Below are positions 26,736 to 38,245 of a stretch of 64,000 nucleotides of DNA, one piece after another. The translations under genes were made by a program, and so were the position numbers. The first letter of the stretch is position 1. Every line of letters begins with the position of its first letter. The stretch is from Formicarius rufipectus (Eukaryota > Chordata > Aves > Passeriformes > Formicariidae). Under the pieces are notes generated by a model. That model was not told the origin of the DNA. It made no database searches and worked only from the letters and a program-made list of their open reading frames with translations. Location of the stretch: NCBI GenBank assembly GCA_013399695.1, contig VXAU01004370.1, forward strand, positions 41,272 to 105,271, in the 5' to 3' direction.

Positions 26736-27178
26736 CCTTACTTGTAGGCAATGCATTTTGGTGGCACAGCTCAGTATGGCATAACCTCAAAAATATATTC
26801 CAGAACTTGTCTCTCCATCACATGGAGGAAAAGGGCAGACAGAGCTGCAAGTACAGAGGCACAGCGTCTTCTAAGACTTCGCTGCCTGGCCACTGCTCTG
26901 GCACATCTGCCATCACTGCTGAGCCTGTTACCTGGTGGTGCTGAAGCTGGCCTTGTGCTGACAGGGTTCTCTGAAAGGTGCAGACTGAAATTTGGGGTAA
27001 TGGGGTCACCTTTGTGAGAGCAAGAAGGTGGCAGAGAAGCGGAATGTGGGGCTGATGTTCAACAGCCCTCTCAGTACGAGACATAGGGGCCCTTAATGAA
27101 GGTACTGGGTCAGTTCAAAATATTTTCAATGATAAAACAAGGGATGAGGAGGCAGAGTGTAACAACAGCTTGAACCAT

Positions 27179-27797
27179 TGTCCATGTTTTCGCAGGGATA
27201 GAGTTAATTTTCTTCAGCTGGTGCAGTGCTGTGGTTTGGATTTTGTATGAGAATTATGTTGACAGTGCAGTGATGTTTTGGCTGTTGGTCAGTGGTGCTT
27301 ACTCTAAATCAAGGACTTGTCAGTGTTCCACGCTCTGCCAGAGAGCAGGTGCACAGGAAGCTGGGAGGAAACATGGCCAGGAGAGCTGACCCAGACTGGC
27401 CAAAGGGTTATTCCATTCCAGGGAATGCCATGTTCAGTATATAAACGGGGAGGAGCTGGCTGAGAGGGGCCAATTGCTGCTCAGGGATGGACTGGGCATC
27501 AGTCAGTGGGTGGTGAGCAATTGTTATGTGCCTTGCTAGTTTCTCTTGAGTTTTATTCCTCTCCCTCTCTCATTTTCATTGCAATTATAATTTTTGTTGT
27601 TATTATTATCATGAGTATTATTATATTTTACCTTGTTTTAATAATTAAACTCTTCTTATCTCAACCCATGAGTTTTACTTCTTTTTTTTTTCTACCGATT
27701 CTTCCCCCCATCCCACTAGAGGAGGGGGGAGTGTTAGGAGGGGGTGGTGTGAGCAAGGAGCTGTGTGGCACTTGCCAGCTCTGGACAAACCATGACT
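27179..27797 (+). mobile_element. Solo LTR of an avian endogenous retrovirus (family A, copy 2)
   Basis: This is a second member of the family at 694-1251, in the opposite orientation. It starts TGTCCATGTTTTCGCAGGG and continues ATAGAGTTAATTTTCTTC. It retains CAAGGACTTGTCAG, GAAGCTGGGAGG, CTGACCCAGACTGGCCAAAG and GTGAGCAATTGTTATGTGC. TATATAAA at 27438-27445 is a plausible promoter TATA box and ATTAAA at 27644-27649 a poly(A) signal, followed by CTTATCTCAACCCATGAG. The 3' end ACCATGACT appears to be a mutated ...CACGACA terminus. At about 619 bp it is longer than the first copy, partly through an ATT-rich expansion near 27590-27625. No internal retroviral sequence flanks it. Confidence 0.88.
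27438..27445 (+). promoter_or_regulatory. TATA box of the family A LTR
   Basis: TATATAAA lies in the expected U3 position of the LTR, about 200 bases before its ATTAAA poly(A) signal. It is intact here, whereas copy 1 has lost it. Whether this LTR is still transcribed cannot be told from sequence. Confidence 0.6.
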
Positions 27798-30700
27798 GTG
27801 CTATGCCAACAGCTTGATTTGTAGACACCAGCAAGAATTAACGGTCTCTTTAATGGTTAATGCAATAGCATTACAAAAAAGGTGTATATCCTCTAAATAC
27901 ATTTCCTAGCACAAGGGGCAGGCTGGTGGCTTGAGTAGATGACAGGGCAGAAGGGGGTTTCATTCAGGGGGCTATGAGGTGTTTAGATCAGGGTTTAAAG
28001 GAGGTGACACCTGTTCTTGGGGCTTCCATAGAACTGAAAACATGTCTCAAGGGTTGATGAAGAGTGGAACAGAAAAAGAACTTTTTTTCTTTTTTCCTCC
28101 ATACAAGGGGATCCATTTGGTGGCATAGGGAAGGAAATACTTCACTAGGAAATAAAAATAGTCATCAAGGAAAGAGATAGAAAACAGAAAAATCACAGGA
28201 TGAAATAGGCTTAGTAGCAAAACAACTGGGGGGGTTGAAAAATTACCAGAAAGCGATATTCTCAAGAGTGCAAGCAATAGCTTAGGCTCCACTGAAAATG
28301 AGGTTAGTTTTGGAAATTAACATCACATCTGTCTAGTTCCAATAATCCTTGTCCATTTTAAAACAGAGCTCATGTCACACGATATCTGCTATAAATAATC
28401 AAATACATTATAACCTGGACATATCCTCTACATCAAATAATCTTGCTATAAAAACTGAGAATAAAGGAATTTTCTGGATAACTAGCACTTAAGAAATTGT
28501 TCCCTGGTGGGTTATTTTCAGCCTATTCTCTACTTCAGTAGGAGTTTATGTTGAATAACTCACAGCTGTGGAAATACCTGCACAATGGAATTTAATACTG
28601 CTAATAAAGGGATCCAAATTGGCACAGCTCCACTTGAGTCACTAATGTTAGGATATACAAGTGTCTTGGGTCATATAAAAGGCTGAGTGGCTTCAGTGCA
28701 AAACTGTGGATGCTCAGGTGGAGGGGTGGTACCCACTGCCAATGGGATGGTGCAGGGAATGAGCCGGACAGCCCCACACTGCCCTGGAGCTGAGTGTGCT
28801 GTGCTCCTTGTCAGGGCACTGATGGTTTCCTCCGAGGGACCACAGATATGCCACGAGGCCAGATAAGCTCTGAAGCCTTTTGTCTTTGTACAGAAAGTGG
28901 GATCCTCAGCATAGTCCTTTGGTGGGAATTATAGGAAACTGTGTTTTTTAGGAACTGCTGTGCTGCATACACAGAGAGCACCATAAAGCCACACATGTAC
29001 ACAGTGGCCACGTTCCAGTCAGGGTTGTCCAGCTCTGGTCACATCTCAGCTGCCATAAGAGCATCCCGAGATGAGCCCTTGTAACTGGAATGGCAGAGCT
29101 GACAACCCTTTATGCCTTTTTTTTTTTTTTTTCCCCCTGTGACTCTCTTGGATTAGTTTATTTTCAAATACTGAAGGGAATTGGGGAAAGAAGGGGATGA
29201 CAATGATGGAATAACTGATGTTTTGAATGATGTATATCATTTTTATGTCCTTCAAACTATCTCTCTGCAATGTTTACAAGCATATTTCTGTAGAGGGCTG
29301 GGCAGGACACAATCTGTGTAATTCACTCTGCAGCATCCTGGCTTAGTCAAGAGCCTTGAGAAGGGAACTTCATTGGCCCACCCCTGGCTAGATATGAGGT
29401 GCTTGTATTTGATATTTGACTTCCTGCTCCAGAAGTTTTTAACTGTTTGTTTTAAACTTAAAACAAATTTGTGGTACTTGCAGGTTCATGAAAATTACAT
29501 CTGGAAAGAAAATTATCAAAATACACATTAAAATTTCAGTATCTAGAAGGAACCAAAAGAAAAAAATCCATTCAAACCTAATAAAATGGTTTTGGTTTAA
29601 TAAAAAAAAAATAAAATTAAAGAATCATGATTTTTAGGAATTGTTATTTCTGTGCATCTATTCTGGGTGTTTCACAGAAGCCTGCAGTCATGTAGGCAGA
29701 CATTTTGCAGTGACAGTCAAATGAGTCAAATGGCCATAAACTTTCCCCCAAGGAAAGCTCTGGTTTGAAGGAGATTGCAGAGTACTCAGATGGAGGGTGA
29801 GGTGTTGGTGTAAGGGTATAACAGTCCCAGAAAAGCTGTGACTGCAGCCAGGCTTTTAATGTGACAAAATGACTCAACTCATTTCAAAGTAGAGCTGTCC
29901 CTGTGTTTCTTTTTCTTCTGTCTCAAAGGATATTTCAATTTAATCCACCTGTTAATCAGATAAAGGAGATTGTTGCAATTAAGAAACCAGAACAGTTTTT
30001 GGCACTGACCCTCATGGTCACAGGTGATTAAAAAAAAACAAACAATAAAACAAATTAATAAAATGAGCAAAATATAAAATAGGGTCAATTTTCTATTTCC
30101 CTTTTGAGTCTTGGCCTTGCAGCTACAAGTCCACCCTGGCGCTGCTCAAGGGTTGCCTTCATTACTGATTGCAGTTTTCTTCCCCAGTACATGGACTTTT
30201 CTTGGAAACTGCTGTCTTGTAGATTGCCACTTTTGGAAGTATTAGACTGTTCAAAGGCAATTAGTATAAAACCCACTCCTTCCTTCCCCAACAGTTACCT
30301 TCCCTACTTGAGAACTAGCCATGCCGTGGGTCTCACAGCAAAATCACAGGACTTGACAACTCTCTTTCCATTTTAAAAGCCCATATCCCACTATTACATG
30401 GTCTTGAGCTCAAAAGTGTTGCCTCCCTGCAGAGTGCCACTGTTCAGTCCTTCATTATAAACTAACCATTAGTATTTTTTCCCCTCTCTCTCAAGAAGGC
30501 AGTTGGCATCTACAGGAAAGCCAAATCCTGCTGCGTGAAATTTGTGACTTAGGCCCTTCTCAAGGAAGTTCTGATTTCCTAAAAAAAGGGGTATATTTAA
30601 AACTAATACATTTTCTGGGAGAAAAAAGGCTGATATAGGCTATACTTTTTTGAGCTCTTAAGCTGAAATAGATGCAAAACTTGGAAGTTTGCTAAACAAA

Positions 30701-33700
30701 GCCAAGTTGAAACTCCTCATCCCTGTTGACAGAAAGGCCAGCGGAGGAGATAGCTGTGGTATGCAAAAGTGAAAATGCATTACTCCTACAGAGCTCAGGC
30801 ACCACAGTAGGGGTTCTTAATTGCTGCCCGGGGACACCTTAGCAATAAGCCCAGCTCCTGCACCACTTCCTACCTGATTCACATTGGAGGAGCTGGTGTT
30901 CTAAGCATTGATACTGACACTGAGCTGCTGACAAACCGAATGAAAAGAAAGCTGTCTCAATTGTTCACCCTTTGTTATCACCCTTTGGAACATGAGTTTA
31001 ACCTGGAGGGGAGATTTCAAAGAAAACAGCTGAAAATTCCCTTTCAGACTGGAGTTTGCAGTCAGGCAGACACAAGCCCCAGTATCGATCACGGTTCCTA
31101 AATTTCACACCTTCTGTCTGCTGAATTTGAGCTCTCTTGGCAAGCTGAGAGCAACCTACCTTGGTTTTGAAGAGTTCGTCTGTGCGGAGCACACACGAGT
31201 CCTGTGTCCTGTTTTACACATGGCCAGAAGAAGATGAAAAGTTAAAAATTTTGTGCAAAATGGCAAACAAATTTTCATGAGCTATCAAAGAGTGATGGAA
31301 GAAAATAGAATAGAAAAAAAACCTCCCAGCATCTGAAAGCACCAAATACAAGTTCTTAAAAGCTTTTTTAGTACTCAGACCCCCAAGAGATCACTCAGGA
31401 AGGATGAAACTTCATGTGATGAAATGAGAGTTGCAGTTGAAGGCGATAAGGAGTGTTAAATGCCTGCTTCATATCAAGCATTTGCTAAAATGTCTCCTAA
31501 TGCACTTACAAAGGAGATACTAACCTTATACATTATAGCAGTTCAATACAAAATCATACATAGCATCTCAGATGAATTCGGAGTTATTGAGACAGAGCTA
31601 TTAATTTAACTGGGGTGATACACAACTTGAGGATCTCCAGAGATCAGGCAGAATTTCTTTTAGCATGACATAAAGTAATGCTACACAGACATCTAACAAG
31701 TGCTCTGCATGTCACCTTCCAACTGGTAAGATATTGGACACCTGAGAAGTGTTTATATCACTGAGCATTGTACAAATTAAAAAAAAAAAAAAAAAAAACC
31801 AAAAAAAAACAACACACCAACAAAAAACCAAAAAACAAAATCCAAACAAAGACCCCAAATTTCCCAAATTAACAATTCTGACCTTCAGCAAATCTCCACA
31901 ACTACCCACAGAAAAACAAAACAAAACAAACAAACAAACAAACAAAAAAAGAAAAATAAAAAAGAAAAATAACCTGAAGAAATTTGAACTCCAATTACGA
32001 GCACTGATCTAAAGGCTCATGAATTTGGGTATCCAACAGGCATTGAGGCACATTGGGTGGGCAATTATCTACTTCAGTTGAAGCACATTCCCTTGCTAAT
32101 ATGCACTAACCTGAATTATCAGGGATGGATTTAGTATCTTATCCAAACTGAAGCTTACCAATCTCTTCCTGCTCCCTGTAAAACTGATGGAAACACAACT
32201 AGGAATTTCTTTGGGAGCTGGAGTTTTTGTGCGCTGTTGTGGCTGGCTGCTTTTTATAAGATTTTTGATTTTGTATGCACAAGTGCATTATTTTCTGATG
32301 TCATCTTTAGTGCATAATGGTGTTTTAAAATGTTCTTATGAATTAAGACTGTCCATGGACCCATTAAAATTATTTCTTCATGTGAGGGATAAAGTTCTTT
32401 TATTTTGGAAGTGATTCACAGGGTTATGGGAGAAATACTTTTACAGCTAGATTGCTCCATCCCTGTTCCCAATAAAGCCTCTCCCTTTCAAAAAACTGAT
32501 ACTAGTTGCTGTCAAAATAACATGGTAAATTAGAACAGATTTTAATACTGTGAACATTCAGTGGCAATTCGTATTTTCTCCTGAAACACACCAGTATGGT
32601 CCATAAATGTAGAGGCTTCCATAAGTGACTTTCTATCTAAAGGTACCATCTGCCATTCTGAAATGCTGGGGTACCACCAGGCTTCTAATAGAACATAATG
32701 ATATGTTGGAGTAACATCAGTTCTATGGGATGTTAAATATTCAGTAGCTCCTCTTACATAGTAGAAGATTCAGACCTTAGCCTTGTATAAAAACATGCTG
32801 TCAAAAAGCTAGAAAAAACATACAAATCATCCAGTCCTACACAATAAAACCAGCTGCTGGGGTTACGTGTGCCCCAGGGCAGCTTTAATTTGGACGTGCA
32901 ATATATCACCATAGGGCTACTTGATCAGAGTTGCAGTCTCAGGAAATATTTTCAGGACTATTCAATTTCCATTAGCAGTTTCTCCAGGATATATTAGACA
33001 CAAACTGAGTTTCCTTCAGTATCAATCATTCATGTTTTCTCTTTCATCCTGTCTTTGCTAAAATGGGATTTTCATGGAGGCCGTGAAATTGCAAAATTCA
33101 GTCTGTTCTATCATTTAGACTCCTTTAATGGTGTTTTGCAGCAACAGCTGGGTAAGGAACCTATCTCCTTACTGGTGTTAGAGAACACCCAGTGATGTTC
33201 ATTTTTGCATTTTCTTTTGGTAGTTTCCTCCCCCTCTGATCCCTGTGTCTTTCTGCACACTTCCAAGACTGATGACCCTTGGCAGCTCTCTGGGCCGCTT
33301 TTTGCTCCGTTCCCCAGGGACGCAAGTTGGTTACACTTGCCAAATGTGTGAGAGTAGTACTTTCTCCAGGACCAAGGTTAAAAATGAGTCACTTACAACT
33401 TTCACAGAGGCCTGTGATGCTGCAAGCATGCAAATAACAGTTGTACCTCCCAAGGTCCCCTCCAAAGTGAATTATCTTACCACATTATTACACTCATACG
33501 TATCAATGCATAGATGATGAAACCCAAAGACACCTTCTTTCTGAAAAGACTACAAAGCTGCAAATACTGCTTATTTTCACTTGCTGTGGAAAGAGGGAAA
33601 AAAGGATCTTTAAGAACTGAAACATTTTCATGAGTGACAGTGAGTGAGACCAGCTGGTGACTCATGTGAGTTCGAAGTTCTCTGAGAAGTGGACTTTGCT

Positions 33701-36125
33701 GAACAAAGGTGCCCCAAAAATGATACACAAACAAAGCAATTAAAAGAAAAAACAAAACCCACTAGTGCTTACTACTCTTGCGCCGTTCAAGTCCTTTGTA
33801 ACAGCAACCAGCTTAGTTACTTATTCAGTCACTTTACTAATTATATGATTCTGCTTTTCCAAGGAAACTCCTGGAATTTCCTCCCTCTGATTCATGAGGG
33901 CACTTCTCAGGGCCAGTATTTCCCTCCATTTAGCTAAAACAAACGAGTTTTCTCTTTGAAAGTATTTCAGTATCATGAGATAAGTTTCCTTCCTCCTTTT
34001 AATAGCTGCAGGGCTCCCCAGAGGGAAGTGTCAACAACACTATTTCCTTCCAAATTCTGAGAGAGATACAATTTTCTGGTAGGTGTTGAGATTACATTAC
34101 AGTAAAATCAATTTGTGGTTTCCAGTTTTTGCTCTTCAGGTTGCAACCTCAGCTCTGACAGATCTGTTACCGTACCTGTAACAGATTACACCTGTGGTGT
34201 TTATCACCTTTACCACTACTCTTTGATGGGGCACACAGCAGCCACAGTGTCAGGTAATTGCAATGCCCAACCAAAAGCCATAAAATCCATTAGTTCATGT
34301 GATCACTGTGCTTTAGTACTCTACCTGTGTGGAGTGTTCCTGAGGAGAGGACATGAGCAGTTGGGATCAGAAATGGGATCACAGCCTCTGTCTTGATGAG
34401 TTTACCGTGTCTTTTGAAACATGGTAAGAAAAGCCCATGCAGCAGCCCAGGGGACAAAGGAGATAGCAGTGAGGAGAATGTATGTCCAGCAGCTGGACAT
34501 ATCAACTTGATTCCTTGAGCTGGCCCATTTTGGACATTTCTTTTATGAATAAATAAGTGAATAAATAAAATCAGCTAGCTCTGTCTGTTATTCACTCTAA
34601 CCAAAACTGAGTGGATTGATAGCTTGTATACGAGGTTTTTGAGGAGATATGGAGAAAGTGTCCTTCCAGATTAATTCAAGGACAGGACTCCAAGGATTCT
34701 GTTGCCTATTTTTCAAGTGTTCTAATGTTTATTTACTGAAACAACAGGAGTAATAGGACATCGTAAATCTTTTAAAAATTGAAACAGTAGTGCCAGTCTT
34801 GAAAGATTAATAATAAAGAATGCCTTTTAGAGTGTGCTCATGGAAATGTAACATGAATGATTAGTGTTTTTGAACGTTAGAATTACAGTGTATAATTGTA
34901 ATGTTATAGCAGTTATATAGGAGCCAGAGATCCCCTAATGGAATACATTGTGAATTTAATTATTTACATGGAAAAACTCAGGGTTGATACAGTTCACTGA
35001 ATGATAGACCTAAATTCCTTACATTCTGCAAGTGTCATGAGGGAGCAGCATTGCTATCCATGTTTGATATTTAGTTAGCTTTACATTCTACCCTACAGTT
35101 GATACCTAACAGGAATGTCTGTTAGGTTATCCTCCTGTGAGATGTACCATAGGTGCCAAAAATTCATCAAACAAGGATTTTGCTTGCAGGAGCATAGACC
35201 CATGTCAGGGGCTGAGGCTGCTTCCTGGGGCAGGGAGGGAGCTGTCTCACCACAGAGGGTGCTGTGCCCTGCATTCCTTATGCAATGGTAATTTCACAAC
35301 TCTTTGGTGGAATCACATCCAGCAAAAGCATGATTAAAAAATAGCTATATATGCTTGGGAGAATCATTTCCCTAGACTGGCTTCTGGGTATATGTACAGC
35401 CTCTCAGAAAAAAACCCAGAAGTTCTTCAGCTCTTTTTCTAATGTCAGTAATATTAAAAGTACAGTTACAGTCAAGAGCAAAACATCACTCCCCTGCACA
35501 AAAGACAGGATTGTGTAGATTCAGCATCTCTGTGTTGGCAGTTCTCCCTGTGTTTGCCACTTGCAGAGTGCACCTTGCAGGGCTTCCCAGCTGCCCATGG
35601 ATGTGGGCATGTGCCTCTGTGCCTCCTGGGTCAGCTGAGGGGTTTGCCAGGCTGGGCTCTGTTCAGAGTGGCTGCACCTCTCCAGGGGCTTCACTTGCTC
35701 CCAGGAACAATGGATATGATAGCAAAGGGAAGAAAGAGGGAGGATTTTTTAAATCCTCTCAGCCCCAGCTGAGGGACTCATCATAAAACTATCAGACAGG
35801 ATTCAGCAGAGTGGAAATCCCTGTTCTGATAAGCCCCAGCCTGGAAGGCGAGGGCTGCAAAGTTCAGAATGGAGGTGTGCTGGTTGGATGCCCTGACTCC
35901 CTCACACGTGGCTTTCGCTGCTGTAACCCACCCCTGATGTTGCACATCGTTATTGTTAAAAAGGAGCATCTAACCAAATCGAGCTGTAAGCAATTCACAC
36001 TAAACTACAGACTTTCCCTTATGCTGGAAACAGACTGCAACTCAGTGAAAGACTATTTCCAAAAATTCCCTGTGTGTGATCCTGCACACGGGCGTGTGTG
36101 TTTTGCATGCAAGGAACTGTAAATG
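27798..36125. other. Intergenic downstream of LDB2, no gene seen
   Basis: Simple repeats at 29117-29132 and 31778-31972. The stretch 34860-35000 is AT-rich, non-repetitive and homeodomain-word-containing. GC rises around 35200-35900 and in the CA/TG-rich sequence near 36078-36110, but no exon is recognised. No neighbouring gene begins before the left window edge. Confidence 0.6.
31778..31972 (+). repeat. Poly(A) / AAAC low-complexity block
   Basis: About 20 A are followed by A/C-rich imperfect repeats. A less repetitive stretch (31850-31910) then leads to AAACA/AAAC and AAAAAT units up to 31972. Lys/Asn/Thr-rich open frames here are repeat artefacts. Confidence 0.85.
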
Positions 36126-36129
36126 CACT

Positions 36130-37187
36130 GTATAAGAGCACATTTGTTAACACAGTTTATTGGCACACTTATTGGCAAAGCATACATAAAATACAGTTGT
36201 ATTATATAACACACTGACTCACTGTGTCTTTACATAATGAGTTGAACATATTAATATGTAAATGAAAAAAATTAGTTTCTTTTATAAAGTTTCACATAAA
36301 TACACCGGAATTTAAAAAAAAAAAAAAAAAGTAAAACAAAAAATGAGAGCTTTACAAAAATATTATACAAGAAATATACTATGAAAAGAAATAACAACAA
36401 AGCCAACTCAGATACAATAATAAAAACACAAAAGTTTTAGATTTATTAAGCTGCCCACAAAGTTAATGGATTACATGGCTTTAAAATATCTGGATCGACA
36501 GCAATTTTACAAAGCATAAACTCTCATAGGACTGGGTGTCTTTTTCCACATAAAAATATTTTTCATGTCTTTGATGAAAAAAAGACATTTCTTGTTTCAG
36601 TATTTTTATTAAATGATGGATAGAGTATCTACTGGCATCAGCTAAATGTAAATTAAAAATGCTGGATCCTTTAAATGATTAACTGATAGAAGAAAAATTA
36701 AAGAAAGAACAAAAGTTACTTTAAATTACTTTTCCATAAAAGCTGATCTTTTTCTGAAACAAGAAATTTCAGGTGCAAGTTGAAAAGCAGAAGATATATT
36801 ACAATTGTAAAAAGTTTTACATAGTTACGTTAATGAGATCCTGAGCACTGATGACTTGTTAAAATATGGCCATTGTTTGATGAGGAAAAAAACAACCCCT
36901 TCCAATACAATGCACTGTCAGAAATTTGTTGTGAGATGCTGTATAATTTTCAATTATTTTAATCGAGGTCAGTGCCAGTATCATGTATGAGAATACTTCC
37001 AAGGTATGTATATGGAAGCTTATACAAGAGTTTTCCCTAATGAAACAAAAGTGGATAGCTTTAGTTTAGAAATAGATACTGTGTCATTTGAAAGGTGTTT
37101 CTTTTAAATTTCATTTTGAAGAATGCTACGAAACAGTAATTAATTACCCACTAACACACATTGCAGTGGGCACGGCTGCAGGATAAC
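36130..37187 (-). other. LDB2: LDB2 3' untranslated region (end approximate)
   Basis: This AT-rich stretch follows the TAG stop directly and has no credible coding potential. On the minus strand it holds three AATAAA hexamers, at 36605-36610, 36442-36447 and 36156-36161, with none further on in the next hundred bases. The last is the most likely principal site, giving a 3'UTR of about 1.05 kb. Use of the earlier ones would shorten it to roughly 0.55-0.75 kb. A run of 17 A on the plus strand near 36313-36329 is a U-run in the transcript. The exact cleavage site is inferred. Confidence 0.7.
36156..36161 (-). terminator. Probable distal poly(A) signal of LDB2 (AATAAA)
   Basis: TTTATT on the plus strand reads AATAAA on the minus strand, about 1.03 kb after the LDB2 stop codon. 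Cleavage would be expected 10-30 bases further left, around 36126-36146. Hexamers at 36442-36447 and 36605-36610 are possible proximal sites. Confidence 0.6.
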
Positions 37188-37418
37188 CTATTGGGAAGCT
37201 TGTGGTGTGGGGTTTTCAGATTTAGTCTCCTGGTTAGCAGGAGGTTTGCTGTTCCACGGGCTGTTATTTCCCAGTGCAGGTGAATTGTTGAAATCTTCTT
37301 CATCATCCATGCCATTTGCTGCATCATACTGTGTATTCTCTAATCTAGTGATGAGCCTTTCGTCTTCATCCCCAAATTCGCCTCCCATCAGAGTTGGTTC
37401 TCCTACCACCATCACATC
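37188..37418 (-). CDS. LDB2: LDB2 terminal coding exon (LIM-interaction domain, stop codon)
   Basis: The last coding exon begins in phase 0 with GAT GTG ATG after a TTCACAG acceptor and runs 76 codons to a TAG stop. It encodes DVMVVGEPTLMGGEFGDEDE, then the segment with RLITRLENTQYDAANG, which together form the LIM-interaction domain (LID). The LID is the extended acidic/hydrophobic peptide that binds across LIM domains of LHX, ISL and LMO proteins. The C-terminal tail (NNSPALGNNSPWNSKPP to PQASQ) is Pro/Ser/Asn-rich. QYDAANGMDDEEDF is the LDB2 form, where LDB1 has QFDAANGIDDEDSF. The tail differs slightly from the human LDB2 sequence as I remember it (PPANQE for PPATQE, ENPTPQ for ENPPPQ). 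The intron before this exon is about 9.0 kb. Confidence 0.97.
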   Translation of the reverse strand, partial: DVMVVGEPTLMGGEFGDEDERLITRLENTQYDAANGMDDEEDFNNSPALGNNSPWNSKPPANQETKSENPTPQASQ

Positions 37419-37974
37419 CTGTGAACAGCACCCAATATTTGTTATATGGAAACCTTGAGAGAGAAAAAATCAACTTAAAAAAATTATGTTAGAGAATTTG
37501 CATCTTTTAACTTTGTGACATTTGAACAATAGAGTTAAAAGTTCCTGTATAGTAGGAACCAGGAGACAGGCTTACACTTTATTTCTAATTTGAATGTAAA
37601 GCTGTAACACCTCTCTAGTGGCATGCTCATGGCTCTGGATCTCAGAAACCCCAGAACTGAAAAATGTGCCTGATTTTAAGCAAATAAACAGGCTATGAAA
37701 CTGCCTTTAAACTCCTTGAAATATTTAGCCTTTATCCAGTAACTCTTTCCTGAGCCATTTTCTGTGGAGAGGCACCAGGGTGCATCTCAGTTGGAACTTG
37801 GCGATATGTGTATTTTAGAAGTAGTTTAAAAGAAATTGCTTTTCTTATCCTCAGACTTCTCAAACAGAGTGGAGCACAACACTCTAATAAAGATGGTAAC
37901 TCTCTAATCCATAGCCAGCCAAGCCCTTTTACGCATCCAATATACTTGACATCCTGCTACTTAATTATGGTAAT

Positions 37975-38245
37975 TAATTTAGGTAAAGTTTTCGATAAAA
38001 ACAATGTTCACACTGATTTGACAATTTGCATAGCTAATTAAGTCATTAGCAAAAACCTGCTGATTGCCAACAAGCCCTGAATTTACCATCTGTTATTTCA
38101 TGGTGCCTGTCACCTAACTCCATGTAGGCAACCCTGCCGCCAATCTGTGCAGTAAGAGGACCAATCTGTCCAGCTGGTACCGTAAAAGCAAGATGAAGAG
38201 TGCTAATTATAATTACACTGATGAAGCTAGTAGTCATCAGAATCT
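37975..38245. promoter_or_regulatory. Candidate conserved noncoding element about 0.6 kb inside the last LDB2 intron
   Basis: A non-repetitive stretch with GCTAATTAAG, CATTAGC and GCTAATTATAATTACAC, plus a mid-GC core (GGTGCCTGTCACCTAACTCC and CCGCCAATCTGTGCAG) containing the duplicated word CCAATCTGT. The texture (mixed composition, no repeat, homeodomain words) resembles conserved vertebrate enhancers. Open frames here are short and unconvincing. Confidence 0.35.

Larger units (their letters stand above)
19534..27178. other. Intergenic, no gene seen
   Basis: No coding frame above 122 codons and none recognisable. Contents are the repeat relic at 20729-20800, a more G-rich segment at about 25500-25960 that could be an unclassified old repeat (it holds an AATAAA at 25769-25774), and the simple repeats at 26041-26735. 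Confidence 0.55.

Noticed and set aside
31712..32012. Lys/Asn-rich and Phe/Leu-rich frames
   Set aside because: Translations of the poly(A)/AAAC low-complexity block.
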